Origin: a virus
IMG/VR virus record: IMGVR_UViG_3300006802_000092
Coordinates: 1 to 64,000 of that record
DNA length: 64,000 nucleotides
Direction: 5' to 3' (one strand)
Part shown: piece by piece, positions 8,784 through 16,166 of the stretch
How the letters are laid out: each line of letters starts with the position of its first letter
Numbering within the stretch: position 1 is the first letter of the stretch
Translations under genes and position numbers: made by a program
Notes under the pieces: generated by a model
Told to the model about the DNA's origin: nothing
Seen by the model: the letters and a program-made list of their open reading frames with translations, nothing else
Databases searched by the model: none

Positions 8784-9148
8784 TGTCTTGGAAAAGAAGA
8801 GTTGACAAAAAGACTAAAACAAGATACTATAGTATTATAAATAAACTAAGAAAAGAAAAGAAGATAAATAAAGAATTTGAATTAATAGTATCTAATTTAG
8901 CTTTAGAAGATCTAATAGCTTTAAAATTAGAGCTATCTACTAGACCAGTAAGTAATAGACTATATGGTTTACCACTATGGGAAAACTTACTGAGGATAAC
9001 TCAAGAAGCTGTTTTAAAATATGCTATATCTGCTACAAGATCACAAGGTGAAGCCATGAGATTTTTAGGTTTAGCAAAGTTAAACTATATGCCTTTAATC
9101 AAAAAATATGAAATAGATTCATTCTTTAAAGAAGAGGAAACTGAGTAA
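8783..9148 (+). CDS. Fis-type HTH-like small protein in AT-rich patch
   Basis: 121 aa. The C-terminal region (EAMRFLGLAKLNYMPLIKKYEID) resembles the HTH_8/Fis recognition helix-turn-helix (A-x-x-LGI...L-x-x-KLKKYGI), preceded by ALKYAISATRSQG in the position of its first helix. The N-terminus is very basic (SWKRRVDKKTKTRYY). The coding sequence is clearly more AT-rich than its neighbours (TTA, ATA, AGA and AAA codons dominate), suggesting separate acquisition. A regulatory DNA-binding role is inferred. ATG overlaps the upstream stop. Confidence 0.6.
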   Translation: MSWKRRVDKKTKTRYYSIINKLRKEKKINKEFELIVSNLALEDLIALKLELSTRPVSNRLYGLPLWENLLRITQEAVLKYAISATRSQGEAMRFLGLAKLNYMPLIKKYEIDSFFKEEETE

Positions 9149-9150
9149 GT

Positions 9151-9372
9151 ATGACAAATAGAGAAGCTTTAGTAAAATCATTGTTCTGGAGATTTGTTAT
9201 TGCCATACCAGTTGCTCTGTTGTTAACATACCTTATAATAGGTCAGCTCTATAGCTCACTGATTTTAGTAGGAATTACTAATTTTGTAGGTACAATACTT
9301 TATTATTTATTTGATATTTTATGGTTTAAATACTTAGGGGATGCTTTTGGTTTCGACAAGGTAGTGAAATAG
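9151..9372 (+). CDS. Small membrane protein, DUF2061-like
   Basis: 73 aa. It begins NREALVKSLFWRF, followed by two hydrophobic segments (residues about 15-36 and 39-56) and an aromatic YYLFDILWFKY stretch. This is the arrangement of the DUF2061 membrane family (K-x-xx-WR, two TM, YYxxExxW). Function is unknown. The last 12 codons lie inside the tmRNA 5' end, so the reading frame ends within a structural RNA. The same AT-rich composition continues from the HTH gene. Confidence 0.6.
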   Translation: MTNREALVKSLFWRFVIAIPVALLLTYLIIGQLYSSLILVGITNFVGTILYYLFDILWFKYLGDAFGFDKVVK

Positions 9373-9687
9373 GATAGTGCAAGCAGTCATGATGACTTAA
9401 AAAATCAAACAAACTTAGTTGCCAACAATAACAACTACGAACTCGCCTTAGCTGCTTGATCGGGAGGCTGACCAGAGCCTTCTATCCAATCTGGTCAAAA
9501 ACAACAGACAAGTTGAAAAAATCAAAATGGTTACCCTACTTGTAGTAGGTGGAGCTTTTCGGCGCTGGAAGCTGGTTGATGTGTTAACGCCTATACTTGC
9601 TTGTGAGTGAAAACAACACAAGCCAAGCTTGTGGATGACTTGACTACGTATTTGCTTTGGACTCGGGTTCGACTCCCGACATCTCCA
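9337..9687 (+). ncRNA. ssrA: tmRNA (one-piece), tag ANNNNYELALAA
   Basis: Rescues stalled ribosomes by trans-translation and tags the nascent chain. The 5' end GGGGATG (9337-9343) pairs with CATCTCC (9680-9686) as a 7-bp acceptor stem with one G-U. TTTTGGTTTCGAC is the conserved D-loop-like 5' block. The T arm is TCGGG-TTCGACT-CCCGA (9664-9680). Helix 2 forms between CAAGG..GTAGT (9357-9365) and ACTAC..CTTTG near 9642-9658. GACCAGA/TCTGGTC and CCTAC/GTAGG hairpins fill the interior. The tag frame starts at GCC 9421 after TAGTT and stops at TGA 9457-9459. CCA is not encoded (ATCC follows). One-piece form, unlike the split tmRNA of alphaproteobacteria. Confidence 0.96.
9421..9459 (+). other. 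tmRNA tag-peptide reading frame
   Basis: GCC AAC AAT AAC AAC TAC GAA CTC GCC TTA GCT GCT TGA encodes ANNNNYELALAA and a stop. Alanine as first codon and the ALAA end are as in most bacterial degradation tags (E. coli ANDENYALAA). The upstream TAGTT matches the conserved UAGU before the resume codon. Confidence 0.93.
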
Positions 9688-9729
9688 TCCTTAAAATTAC
9701 TCTAAGAAACTAGAAAATAGGTCATGAGT

Positions 9730-9771
9730 ACCTCCGTAGCTTACTATTTACCAATAGAGCACGGAGGTTTT
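9730..9771 (+). terminator. Probable rho-independent terminator after the tmRNA
   Basis: ACCTCCGT (9730-9737) pairs perfectly with ACGGAGGT (9761-9768), followed by TTTT. An inner CTATT-TACC-AATAG hairpin (9744-9757) extends the structure across an internal loop. The position, about 43 nt downstream of the tmRNA 3' end, fits transcription termination of the tmRNA. The inner loop contains the ACTATTTA string also seen before other genes. Confidence 0.7.
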
Positions 9772-9826
9772 GATCTTGACGGACAGTGTCAAAACAGATA
9801 AGTCTACCTTAAGGGGGACTTATGTA

Positions 9827-10123
9827 ATGGAAAGGCGCGCCGAAAGAAGAGAGAATATTAAAAGAAAAATGATGGAGTTCTATAAAGAGCATCCATGTGT
9901 TGATTGTGGGGAAACGGACCCTAGAGTTCTGGACTTCGATCACATCAACAACAAAAAGCACAATATAAGTACGCTTTTGAGAAAAGAATACTCTTGGGAT
10001 TCAATTCTAAAAGAAGCTGCAAAGTGTGAAGTTAGATGTGCTAACTGTCACAGAAAGAAGACTGCTGTGGATCAAAACCATTATACCAATAGGCTCTTAA
10101 ATGAATTTTTTACAAATCAGTAA
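9827..10123 (+). CDS. HNH endonuclease
   Basis: 98 aa from the ATG at 9827 (a longer frame opens at TTG 9770 but the AAGGGGG at 9811-9817 serves the ATG). Zinc-binding pairs CVDC (residues 24-27) and CANC near the C-terminus bracket the DFDHI catalytic segment and the final CHRKK, the classic HNH arrangement. Basic N-terminus (ERRAERRENIKRK). It is a free-standing, probably homing-type nuclease next to the tmRNA. Just before the start lies ATG TAA (9822-9827), a start-stop pair overlapping the real ATG. Confidence 0.9.
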   Translation: MERRAERRENIKRKMMEFYKEHPCVDCGETDPRVLDFDHINNKKHNISTLLRKEYSWDSILKEAAKCEVRCANCHRKKTAVDQNHYTNRLLNEFFTNQ

Positions 10124-10137
10124 AGGAGCACCTAAAA

Positions 10138-10311
10138 ATGAAAAAGTTTATGAACTTTCAGTTTGGATTACTGGTAGGAACTTTAATTGGTTCGGTTATA
10201 TCGTCGGCAGTATGTGCCTTCGCATTTCAAGCTTTTGGTATGCAAGTGCAAGATCTTGACTTTTTACAAGATTGTCTACAAACTAAGTTAGAGGAAAAAT
10301 TAGATGTATGA
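10138..10311 (+). CDS. Small membrane protein, 57 aa
   Basis: ATG preceded by AAAGGAG 8 nt upstream. One hydrophobic segment at residues about 9-34 (GLLVGTLIGSVISSAV...) has small-residue GxxxG-like packing, then a short acidic amphipathic tail (DLDFLQDCLQTKLEEKLDV). Stop overlaps the next start by 8 nt. No family was recognised; the good ribosome binding site and tight overlap argue that it is real. Confidence 0.7.
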   Translation: MKKFMNFQFGLLVGTLIGSVISSAVCAFAFQAFGMQVQDLDFLQDCLQTKLEEKLDV

Positions 10312-10564
10312 TAAAAGAACAATGATGGTCAAAGAAGGAACAGTCGCGTATGGCAGTTCACTTGGGTACTACAACTTTTTCTACCCTGATCAAGATAAGG
10401 AGTGTCAATTTGTTTCAGACTGTGTGGTGCACAGAAATTCTTGGATGGAGCATAATGATTTTGTGCCCGTTAAAGCTCCAAAGGGCTTTGTGAAAGGGGA
10501 CGCTGTAGAGTACGAAGATTGTGTTGTAGTATGGGTATCTAGAGAAGATATAGAGAAGTATTAA
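10304..10564 (+). CDS. Hypothetical protein, 86 aa
   Basis: Overlaps the upstream membrane protein gene by 8 nt. It is aromatic-rich (GYYNFFYPDQD) with three Cys residues, and its C-terminal half reads like a small beta-domain (VKGDAVEYEDCVVVWVSREDIEKY). No family was recognised. Confidence 0.65.
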   Translation: MYDKRTMMVKEGTVAYGSSLGYYNFFYPDQDKECQFVSDCVVHRNSWMEHNDFVPVKAPKGFVKGDAVEYEDCVVVWVSREDIEKY

Positions 10565-10598
10565 CTACTTACTTGTAGCTATAAAGGAAACTAATTTA

Positions 10599-11954
10599 AT
10601 GGCGAAAAGAACCTACGTGCTTGACACGAGTGTGTGCTTGACCGATGCTGATTGCATCTTCAATTATGGAAACAATGATATTGTTTTACCTTTAAAAGTT
10701 CTAGAAGAAATTGATAAGCATAAGAAAAGGCAAGATAGCGTAGGGATAAATGCTAGAATGATTATCCGCTCTCTTGATGAGCTAAGGGCAAAGGGATCCC
10801 TACAAAAGGGGCTCAGAATCGCTAAGGGCAAGGGCATACTAAAGGTCTCTGGTGGCGATCCAAAGTGCCTGCCAAAGGACTTAGACTTTAGAGTCCCGGA
10901 CCATGAAATAATCTCTACAGCCCTAAATGAAGATACTCTCAACGGCTCAAGGAAGACTGTACTTGTAAGTCGTGATATAAACATGAGAGTCATCTGTGAC
11001 TCTTTAGGTATTATCAGTGAAGACTATACTGAAAATGAAATCATAAAGAGAGAATCAGAACTTTACAATGGATTTTCTACTATTCTTGTAGATGATCAAA
11101 CAATCGATCAGTTCTACGCTGGAGATAAGATAAAGATCTCGGAAGAAGAGAATCCACGTCTGTGCCCAAATGAATTTTTAATGTTGGTGTCAAGCTCTAG
11201 CGAAAAGAAAACGGCCCTCTGCCGTTTCACGGATTACATGTTCCCACTACTACCAGTTGTTCAGTTCAAGAATGGCTTGTGGGGCGTCAGTCCAAGGAAC
11301 AAGGAGCAGATGTTCGCCATAGACCTCCTTATGGATCCAGAGGTGCAGGTTGTGTCCCTAGTAGGCAAGGCTGGCTCTGGTAAGACCCTTATAGCTATTG
11401 CTGCTGGCTTAGAGCAGGTAATGGCCTCTGCTGATGTGAAGTATGGCCTCAAGGAGGCGAGTTCCAGTGATGTTACCTACAAGAGGCTTGTCGTCTCTAG
11501 GCCCGTTATGCCCATGGGTAAGGACATAGGTTTTCTCCCTGGCACGATGGAAGAGAAGATGGCCCCTTGGCTAGCCCCAGTACAGGATAACTTGAAGTTT
11601 CTCACAGGGGATGACCAAACAACTCTTGATGAGTACATGCAGCGCGGCATCATCGAAATGGAAGCACTAACTTACATTCGTGGTCGCTCTATTGCCAATG
11701 CCTTCATTGTCATTGACGAAGCACAGAACCTTACGGCCCACGAAGTTAAGACAATCCTGACAAGAGTCGGAGAAGGTACAAAGATTGTTTTGACTGGCGA
11801 CATTGAGCAGATCGATAATATCTATATCAACGAAATGTCTTCTGGCCTCACTCACGCCGTAGAGAAAATGAAATTCCACAGTATAACAGGACACATTACC
11901 CTCAGAAAGGGTGAGAGATCTGAGGTTGCTACATTAGCGGCTAAGGTGCTTTAG
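10599..11954 (+). CDS. phoH: PIN-PhoH fusion ATPase (PhoH2-type)
   Basis: 451 aa. Residues 1-140 form a PIN-type nuclease domain (YVLDTSVCL start with the first acidic residue; VLEEIDKHK; later VSRDINMRV). Residues about 235-451 are the PhoH P-loop ATPase with GKAGSGKT (about 256-263), RPVMPMGKDIGFLPG, and Walker B FIVIDEAQN (about 369-377), then LTGDIEQID. PIN-PhoH proteins in bacteria are linked to RNA unwinding and cleavage in toxin-antitoxin-like loci; PhoH homologues are frequent in marine phages. Ribosome binding site AAGGAAA. It stands alone before the 11958 promoter. Confidence 0.93.
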   Translation: MAKRTYVLDTSVCLTDADCIFNYGNNDIVLPLKVLEEIDKHKKRQDSVGINARMIIRSLDELRAKGSLQKGLRIAKGKGILKVSGGDPKCLPKDLDFRVPDHEIISTALNEDTLNGSRKTVLVSRDINMRVICDSLGIISEDYTENEIIKRESELYNGFSTILVDDQTIDQFYAGDKIKISEEENPRLCPNEFLMLVSSSSEKKTALCRFTDYMFPLLPVVQFKNGLWGVSPRNKEQMFAIDLLMDPEVQVVSLVGKAGSGKTLIAIAAGLEQVMASADVKYGLKEASSSDVTYKRLVVSRPVMPMGKDIGFLPGTMEEKMAPWLAPVQDNLKFLTGDDQTTLDEYMQRGIIEMEALTYIRGRSIANAFIVIDEAQNLTAHEVKTILTRVGEGTKIVLTGDIEQIDNIYINEMSSGLTHAVEKMKFHSITGHITLRKGERSEVATLAAKVL

Positions 11955-11957
11955 CAA

Positions 11958-11985
11958 TTGACATTATTGAGTCTTGTGTTATATT
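11958..11985 (+). promoter_or_regulatory. Strong sigma70-type promoter
   Basis: TTGACA (11958-11963), 16-nt spacer, TATATT (11980-11985). Predicted start near 11992, only about 11 nt before the ATG at 12003, leaving a short leader with GGAG. It lies in the 48-nt gap after phoH and would drive the zincin, nuclease and glycosyltransferase genes with host polymerase. Confidence 0.75.
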
Positions 11986-12002
11986 GTGCTTGGAGATGAG
12001 AA

Positions 12003-12203
12003 ATGAGTGACTTAAAAAACTATATCGTTGAGTATGTCGGCAGTAGGCTTGCGCCTGAAAGCGAAGAAGTAACGGCTGAGATGGTTGTCGAGGTATTAGC
12101 TAAAGAGTTTCCTGAGATTGTTCTTTTAATGGCCGAAGAGAATTGGATAAGAGGATATGAGCAGGGCCTTGAAGATCTAAAGTTTTTTGATGGTGAAGAG
12201 TAA
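12003..12203 (+). CDS. Hypothetical small acidic protein, 66 aa
   Basis: First gene after the sigma70-type promoter; GGAG lies 7 nt before the ATG. Predicted all-helical and acidic (APESEEVTAEMVVEVLAKEFPEI; YEQGLEDLKFFDGEE). Its stop shares one base with the next start (TAATG). No family was recognised; the position as the leading gene of an early-type unit suggests a small effector or regulator (inference). Confidence 0.7.
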   Translation: MSDLKNYIVEYVGSRLAPESEEVTAEMVVEVLAKEFPEIVLLMAEENWIRGYEQGLEDLKFFDGEE

Positions 12204-12895
12204 TGTCTGATAAGATGGCTAACTTTGTTAAGGATTCTTCCTTGAACTCAAGAAGAAATTCAAATCACCATATCTTGTTTGGTACAGTTGATATGTACAT
12301 AATCAATCCTTTACCAAAAAACGTTGATGTCCTAACTGTCATTGAGAAGGTAGAGAAAATTATTCCACCTCACATAGCTCAAAAAACAGAAGGAATATAC
12401 GTTGGTAACTTCAAGGAGTTTGAAGAAAAGCAAGTTAATGCGATGTACAAGGACGGCACTATCTATATTTCTAGTGATCAAGACGACAATGATGATATGA
12501 TAGATGACATTATCCACGAGTTTGCTCACGCTGCTGAAGACATATACGCAAGAGAAATCTACGGAGACAACAAGATTCAGTCTGAATTCTTAGGTAAGAG
12601 AAAGAGACTAAGAGATACTTTAGACCAGTATGAATACCTTAGTGGGACAGATGTTTCCTTTCAAGAACTAGAGTTTACTAAAGAGCTAGATGATTTCTTG
12701 TACAATGATATTGGGTATGATAAGTTAGAAAACTTTTGTATGGGCCTATTCACAAGACCTTATGCTGTGACTAGTATCCGTGAATATTTTGCAACAGCAT
12801 TTGAAGAATGCTTGCTTGGTGATGGAGAATATGTTAAGAAGTTAAGCCCCATAGCCTATGATAAGGTTATGTTGGTTTGTTCTGACGAGGTGTAA
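12203..12895 (+). CDS. Zincin-type metallopeptidase-like protein
   Basis: 230 aa. IIHEFAHAAED (residues about 107-117) is an HExxH metal-binding helix preceded by beta-strand text (AMYKDGTIYISS) as in zincins. A conserved-looking C-terminal helix REYFATAFEECLLGD may provide the third ligand (glutamate). No signal peptide or membrane segment, so it is cytoplasmic or virion-borne. Phages carry similar proteases for which no substrate is known. It sits between a small acidic protein and a Fe-S nuclease in an early-type unit. Confidence 0.75.
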   Translation: MSDKMANFVKDSSLNSRRNSNHHILFGTVDMYIINPLPKNVDVLTVIEKVEKIIPPHIAQKTEGIYVGNFKEFEEKQVNAMYKDGTIYISSDQDDNDDMIDDIIHEFAHAAEDIYAREIYGDNKIQSEFLGKRKRLRDTLDQYEYLSGTDVSFQELEFTKELDDFLYNDIGYDKLENFCMGLFTRPYAVTSIREYFATAFEECLLGDGEYVKKLSPIAYDKVMLVCSDEV

Positions 12896-12896
12896 T

Positions 12897-13670
12897 TTGG
12901 CGCATATTTCGTATTCTGAGTTAAGAAATTGGACAGAGTGTTCTTGGCGACACAAGCTGATGTACCTCGATAAGATTGAAACATTTCAGGGGACAGAGCA
13001 TACGTGTTTTGGTACTGCTGTCCACGAAACAATTGAAAACATGCTCCTGGGTAAGATACAGGAGCCTTATAAACATTTTCATGAGACATTTACAAAAGAG
13101 CTGTCTGAAATCGGAATGGAAGAAGATTCAGAACTGGCATCTCAAATGAGAGATCAAGTGAATGGTATTTTTGAAGCTGTTGTCCCTTCTCTGGATGACT
13201 ACTTTAGTGACAAAGGCGGTTGGTCACTTGTGTCCACCGAAGAGCCTCTGATGGAAGCTATCACAGAAACTAAGATAAAGGACTTTAATTTTAAGGGCTT
13301 TATTGATCTTGTTCTGAAAGATGGCAAAGGTCACTACCACGTTATTGATTGGAAAACCTGCTCATGGGGGTGGAATGCACGAAAAAAGAGTGACTCTCTT
13401 GTCGTCAGGCAGTTAGTCCTTTACAAGCATTATTACTCAAAGAAGCTAGGCTTAAATCCGAGAGCAGTGTCAACACACTTTGGACTTCTTAAGAGAACTG
13501 CTAAGAAAAATAGAGTTGAGTTGTTTAGAGTCACAAGTGGAGAAAGAAAAACGAAAAATTCACTTGACTTTCTAGACATGGCGTTATATAACATAACTAA
13601 TCAAAGATATCTTAAGAACAGATTATCTTGTAAATATTGTCCGTTTCATGAAACGGAGCATTGTTCCTGA
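12897..13670 (+). CDS. Cas4/RecB-like PD-(D/E)XK nuclease with predicted Fe-S cluster
   Basis: Starts at TTG 12897, 6 nt after GAGG; upstream in-frame text overlaps the previous gene and is not protein-like. 257 aa. Motifs in order: Cys in WTECSWRHKL, FGTAVHETIE (His motif), GFIDLVL...YHVIDWKTC (catalytic D and DxK), RQLVLYKHYY (QxxxY), and C-terminal CKYCPFHETEHC. The one plus three Cys pattern is that of Cas4 and AddB-type Fe-S nucleases. Expected role is exonuclease or end processing in phage recombination or host DNA turnover. No Cas1 or CRISPR repeats are near. Confidence 0.88.
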   Translation: MAHISYSELRNWTECSWRHKLMYLDKIETFQGTEHTCFGTAVHETIENMLLGKIQEPYKHFHETFTKELSEIGMEEDSELASQMRDQVNGIFEAVVPSLDDYFSDKGGWSLVSTEEPLMEAITETKIKDFNFKGFIDLVLKDGKGHYHVIDWKTCSWGWNARKKSDSLVVRQLVLYKHYYSKKLGLNPRAVSTHFGLLKRTAKKNRVELFRVTSGERKTKNSLDFLDMALYNITNQRYLKNRLSCKYCPFHETEHCS

Positions 13671-13677
13671 GGTTTAG

Positions 13678-14934
13678 ATGACAAAGAAAATTAAGATCCT
13701 AACTTTATCGGATCATCCTATGTCACCTTCCGGAGTTGGCACTCAAACAAAATATTTTATTGAGGCACTTCTGAAGACTGGCAAGTTTCAGTTTATATGT
13801 CTTGGAGGAGCGGTAAAGCATAAAGACTACACTCCACAGAAGATAGCGCCATATGAAGAAGATTGGACGGTCATACCGATTGACGGCTATGGTGATGCCC
13901 AAAAGATCAGGTCAATCATCAGGAATGAGAAACCAGATATCCTATGGTTTATGACTGACCCACGATTTTACGAGTGGCTATGGTTTATTGAGAATGAGGT
14001 GCGCCCCATCATGCCTATGGTTTATTACCATGTGTGGGACAATCATCCAGCACCCTTTTTCAATAGGCCATTTTATTTATCAAACGACTTAATTGTCTCC
14101 ATTTCAAAGGTTACACATGAAATTGTATCGGAAGCTGCGCCAGAAGTGGCGAACATTTACCACCCCCATGCGGTTGATCCTGCTATATTTAAGCCAGTTT
14201 CTCAGGAGGAGATAGACTCCATGAGGGAAAAGAACCTACAGGGCAATAAAGATAAGGTAGTGTTTTTCTGGAACAATAGGAACGCAAGAAGAAAGCAGAG
14301 TGGTTCTCTTGTTTTCTGGTTCAACGAGTGGGCCGAGAAGGTTGGTAGAGACAAGGTGTGCCTCATCATGCATACAGACCCGCATGATGTCCATGGACAA
14401 CCCCTAGAGCACCTTATAGAGCGTCTTGGCAACGACGGTACAATCCTATTGTCAAATAAGAAAGTCCCACCAGAAATCTTAGCTAGTATGTATAACATGG
14501 TTGACTGTACTATAAATATTTCAGACGCTGAGGGGTTTGGACTAGCAACACTTGAGTCTCTTTCTTGCGGGACTCCAATCATTGTCAACATGACAGGAGG
14601 GCTGCAGGAGCAGGTGACAGATGGGGAGGACTGGTTCGGCGTAGGCATACAGCCTGCCTCTAAGGCAGTCATCGGCTCCCAGCAAGTTCCATACATCTAC
14701 GAAGACAGGATTAGTAAGGAGGACTTCCATGCTGCCCTAGACCGTATCTACGAGATGTCAAGCTCTGAAAGAAAGCAGCTTGGGCTCAAGGGAAGGGAGC
14801 ACGTAGAGAAAAACTACAGTTTTGAGAAGTATTGTCAGGGCTGGGTTGATATTATGCTAGAGGCATATGAGCAGCATGGCTCTTGGGAAGAGCGCGAAGG
14901 GTATAAATCTTGGGACTTTAGGGAGATAGTATGA
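13678..14934 (+). CDS. GT-B glycosyltransferase, family 4-like
   Basis: 418 aa. N-terminal SPSGVGTQTKYFIEALLKTG is the usual acceptor-side glycine loop; the C-terminal domain carries DAEGFGLATLESLSCGTPIIV (E-x7-E motif of GT4) and a TGGLQEQV end. It transfers a sugar from a nucleotide donor to an unknown acceptor. First of three such enzymes; 4-nt overlap with the next. Likely transcribed from the 11958 promoter together with the nuclease. Confidence 0.92.
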   Translation: MTKKIKILTLSDHPMSPSGVGTQTKYFIEALLKTGKFQFICLGGAVKHKDYTPQKIAPYEEDWTVIPIDGYGDAQKIRSIIRNEKPDILWFMTDPRFYEWLWFIENEVRPIMPMVYYHVWDNHPAPFFNRPFYLSNDLIVSISKVTHEIVSEAAPEVANIYHPHAVDPAIFKPVSQEEIDSMREKNLQGNKDKVVFFWNNRNARRKQSGSLVFWFNEWAEKVGRDKVCLIMHTDPHDVHGQPLEHLIERLGNDGTILLSNKKVPPEILASMYNMVDCTINISDAEGFGLATLESLSCGTPIIVNMTGGLQEQVTDGEDWFGVGIQPASKAVIGSQQVPYIYEDRISKEDFHAALDRIYEMSSSERKQLGLKGREHVEKNYSFEKYCQGWVDIMLEAYEQHGSWEEREGYKSWDFREIV

Positions 14935-16166
14935 TTAAGAAAGTTTTAGTTAGAGGACCAGCACTAACGCAGTCAGGCTACGGCGAGCACACAAGATTTT
15001 TGCTTAGAGCCCTAAGGGGACAGCCAGAACAGTTTGACGTATATCTCATAGCTCTGAATTGGGGCCAAACGGGATGGCTTTCAGAGAACACTGAGGAGCG
15101 CCGATGGATGGATTCTCTTGTCATGAAAACTCATCAGTACGTGCAATCCGGTGGTCAGTTTGACATGTCAATACAAGTCTCCATCCCTAATGAATGGGAG
15201 AGACTAGCACCTTATAATGTTGGTGTAACTGCTGGCATTGAAACAACCAAGGTTGCCCCTATTTGGCTTGAGAAAGCAAATCAAATGGACAAGGTCATTA
15301 CTATATCTGAGCACGCTAAGAGCGTCTTTGAAAATACGTCCTATCAGGGCATCAATAAAATGACTCAACAACCAATGACACTAAAGTGCGAGACTCCAAT
15401 TGAGATTGTCCACTACCCTGTTAAGACTGTTGAGCATGCAGACCTAGGTATCGAGTTAGATTATGACTTCAACTATCTTCTTGTCTCTCAATGGGGGCCC
15501 AGAAAGAATATTGAGAACGCAATCAAGTGGTGGGTAGAAGAGAACTGGGATCAAGAAGTTGGGCTGATTATAAAAACATCCCAAAAGAACAACTCTATTA
15601 TGGATAGAGAGCACGTTAGCAATAACCTGTCTAAGCTATTAAACGCATGCAGGCCAGAAGGGGCAAAGTGTAAAGTTTACCTTATTCACGGAGACCTTTC
15701 CGAGGACCAGATGCAGTCTCTCTACGTCCATAAGCAAATCAAGGCTCTGATTAACCTTAGTCATGGTGAGGGCTTTGGCCTGCCTATGTTCGACGCAGCA
15801 CGACACGGACTTCCCGTTATTGCCCCTTCTTGGTCTGGGCAGTGCGACTTCTTGTACATTACATATCCCAATGGCAAGAGAAAGGCCATGTTTGCTGATG
15901 TAAACTACGACATAGCGCCTGTTCACGAAGCAGCCGTATGGGACGGGGTAGTCCAGAGAGACAGTATGTGGTGTTACCCACATGAGGGACATTACAAGAT
16001 GCGCTTACGACAGACTAGAAAGAGTTGGGCCAAATGGAAGAAGAAAGCGAAGGAGCTACAGAGGTGGATTCTACAGCAGTTTGATTCTGACAAGCAGCAT
16101 AAGCTTTTTGCGGATTCTGTTGCAATGCCTGAATTTGTGCCCCCACAAGTTGTTGTCAATGAGTAA
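14931..16166 (+). CDS. GT-B glycosyltransferase
   Basis: 411 aa; ATG overlaps the previous stop (ATGA). N-terminal GPALTQSGYGEHTRFLLRAL and C-terminal SHGEGFGLPMFDAARHGLPVI mark a GT4-like enzyme; middle text YLLVSQWGPRKNIENAI is the typical donor-domain entry. The tail beyond residue 350 is basic (KMRLRQTRKSWAKWKKKAK), perhaps for binding a polyanion or membrane. The acceptor is unknown. Confidence 0.9.
   Translation: MIKKVLVRGPALTQSGYGEHTRFLLRALRGQPEQFDVYLIALNWGQTGWLSENTEERRWMDSLVMKTHQYVQSGGQFDMSIQVSIPNEWERLAPYNVGVTAGIETTKVAPIWLEKANQMDKVITISEHAKSVFENTSYQGINKMTQQPMTLKCETPIEIVHYPVKTVEHADLGIELDYDFNYLLVSQWGPRKNIENAIKWWVEENWDQEVGLIIKTSQKNNSIMDREHVSNNLSKLLNACRPEGAKCKVYLIHGDLSEDQMQSLYVHKQIKALINLSHGEGFGLPMFDAARHGLPVIAPSWSGQCDFLYITYPNGKRKAMFADVNYDIAPVHEAAVWDGVVQRDSMWCYPHEGHYKMRLRQTRKSWAKWKKKAKELQRWILQQFDSDKQHKLFADSVAMPEFVPPQVVVNE

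Noticed and set aside
9660-9700. Phage attachment site in the tmRNA 3' end, or a separate tRNA
   Set aside because: Integrating elements often use tmRNA genes, but no integrase, second copy of the 3' end or lysogeny gene was seen; the T arm and acceptor belong to the tmRNA.
9776-9810. Promoter TTGACG for the HNH gene
   Set aside because: No acceptable -10 box 16-18 nt downstream; the sequence TTGAC...GTCAA is a short inverted repeat only.
12897-13670. CRISPR-related locus suggested by the Cas4-like nuclease
   Set aside because: No Cas1, Cas2 or repeat-spacer array was noticed; Cas4-like nucleases are common in phages for recombination.
14202-14696. Minus-strand frame of 164 aa within the first glycosyltransferase
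   Set aside because: Opposite a strong enzyme signature, no motif, no ribosome site.
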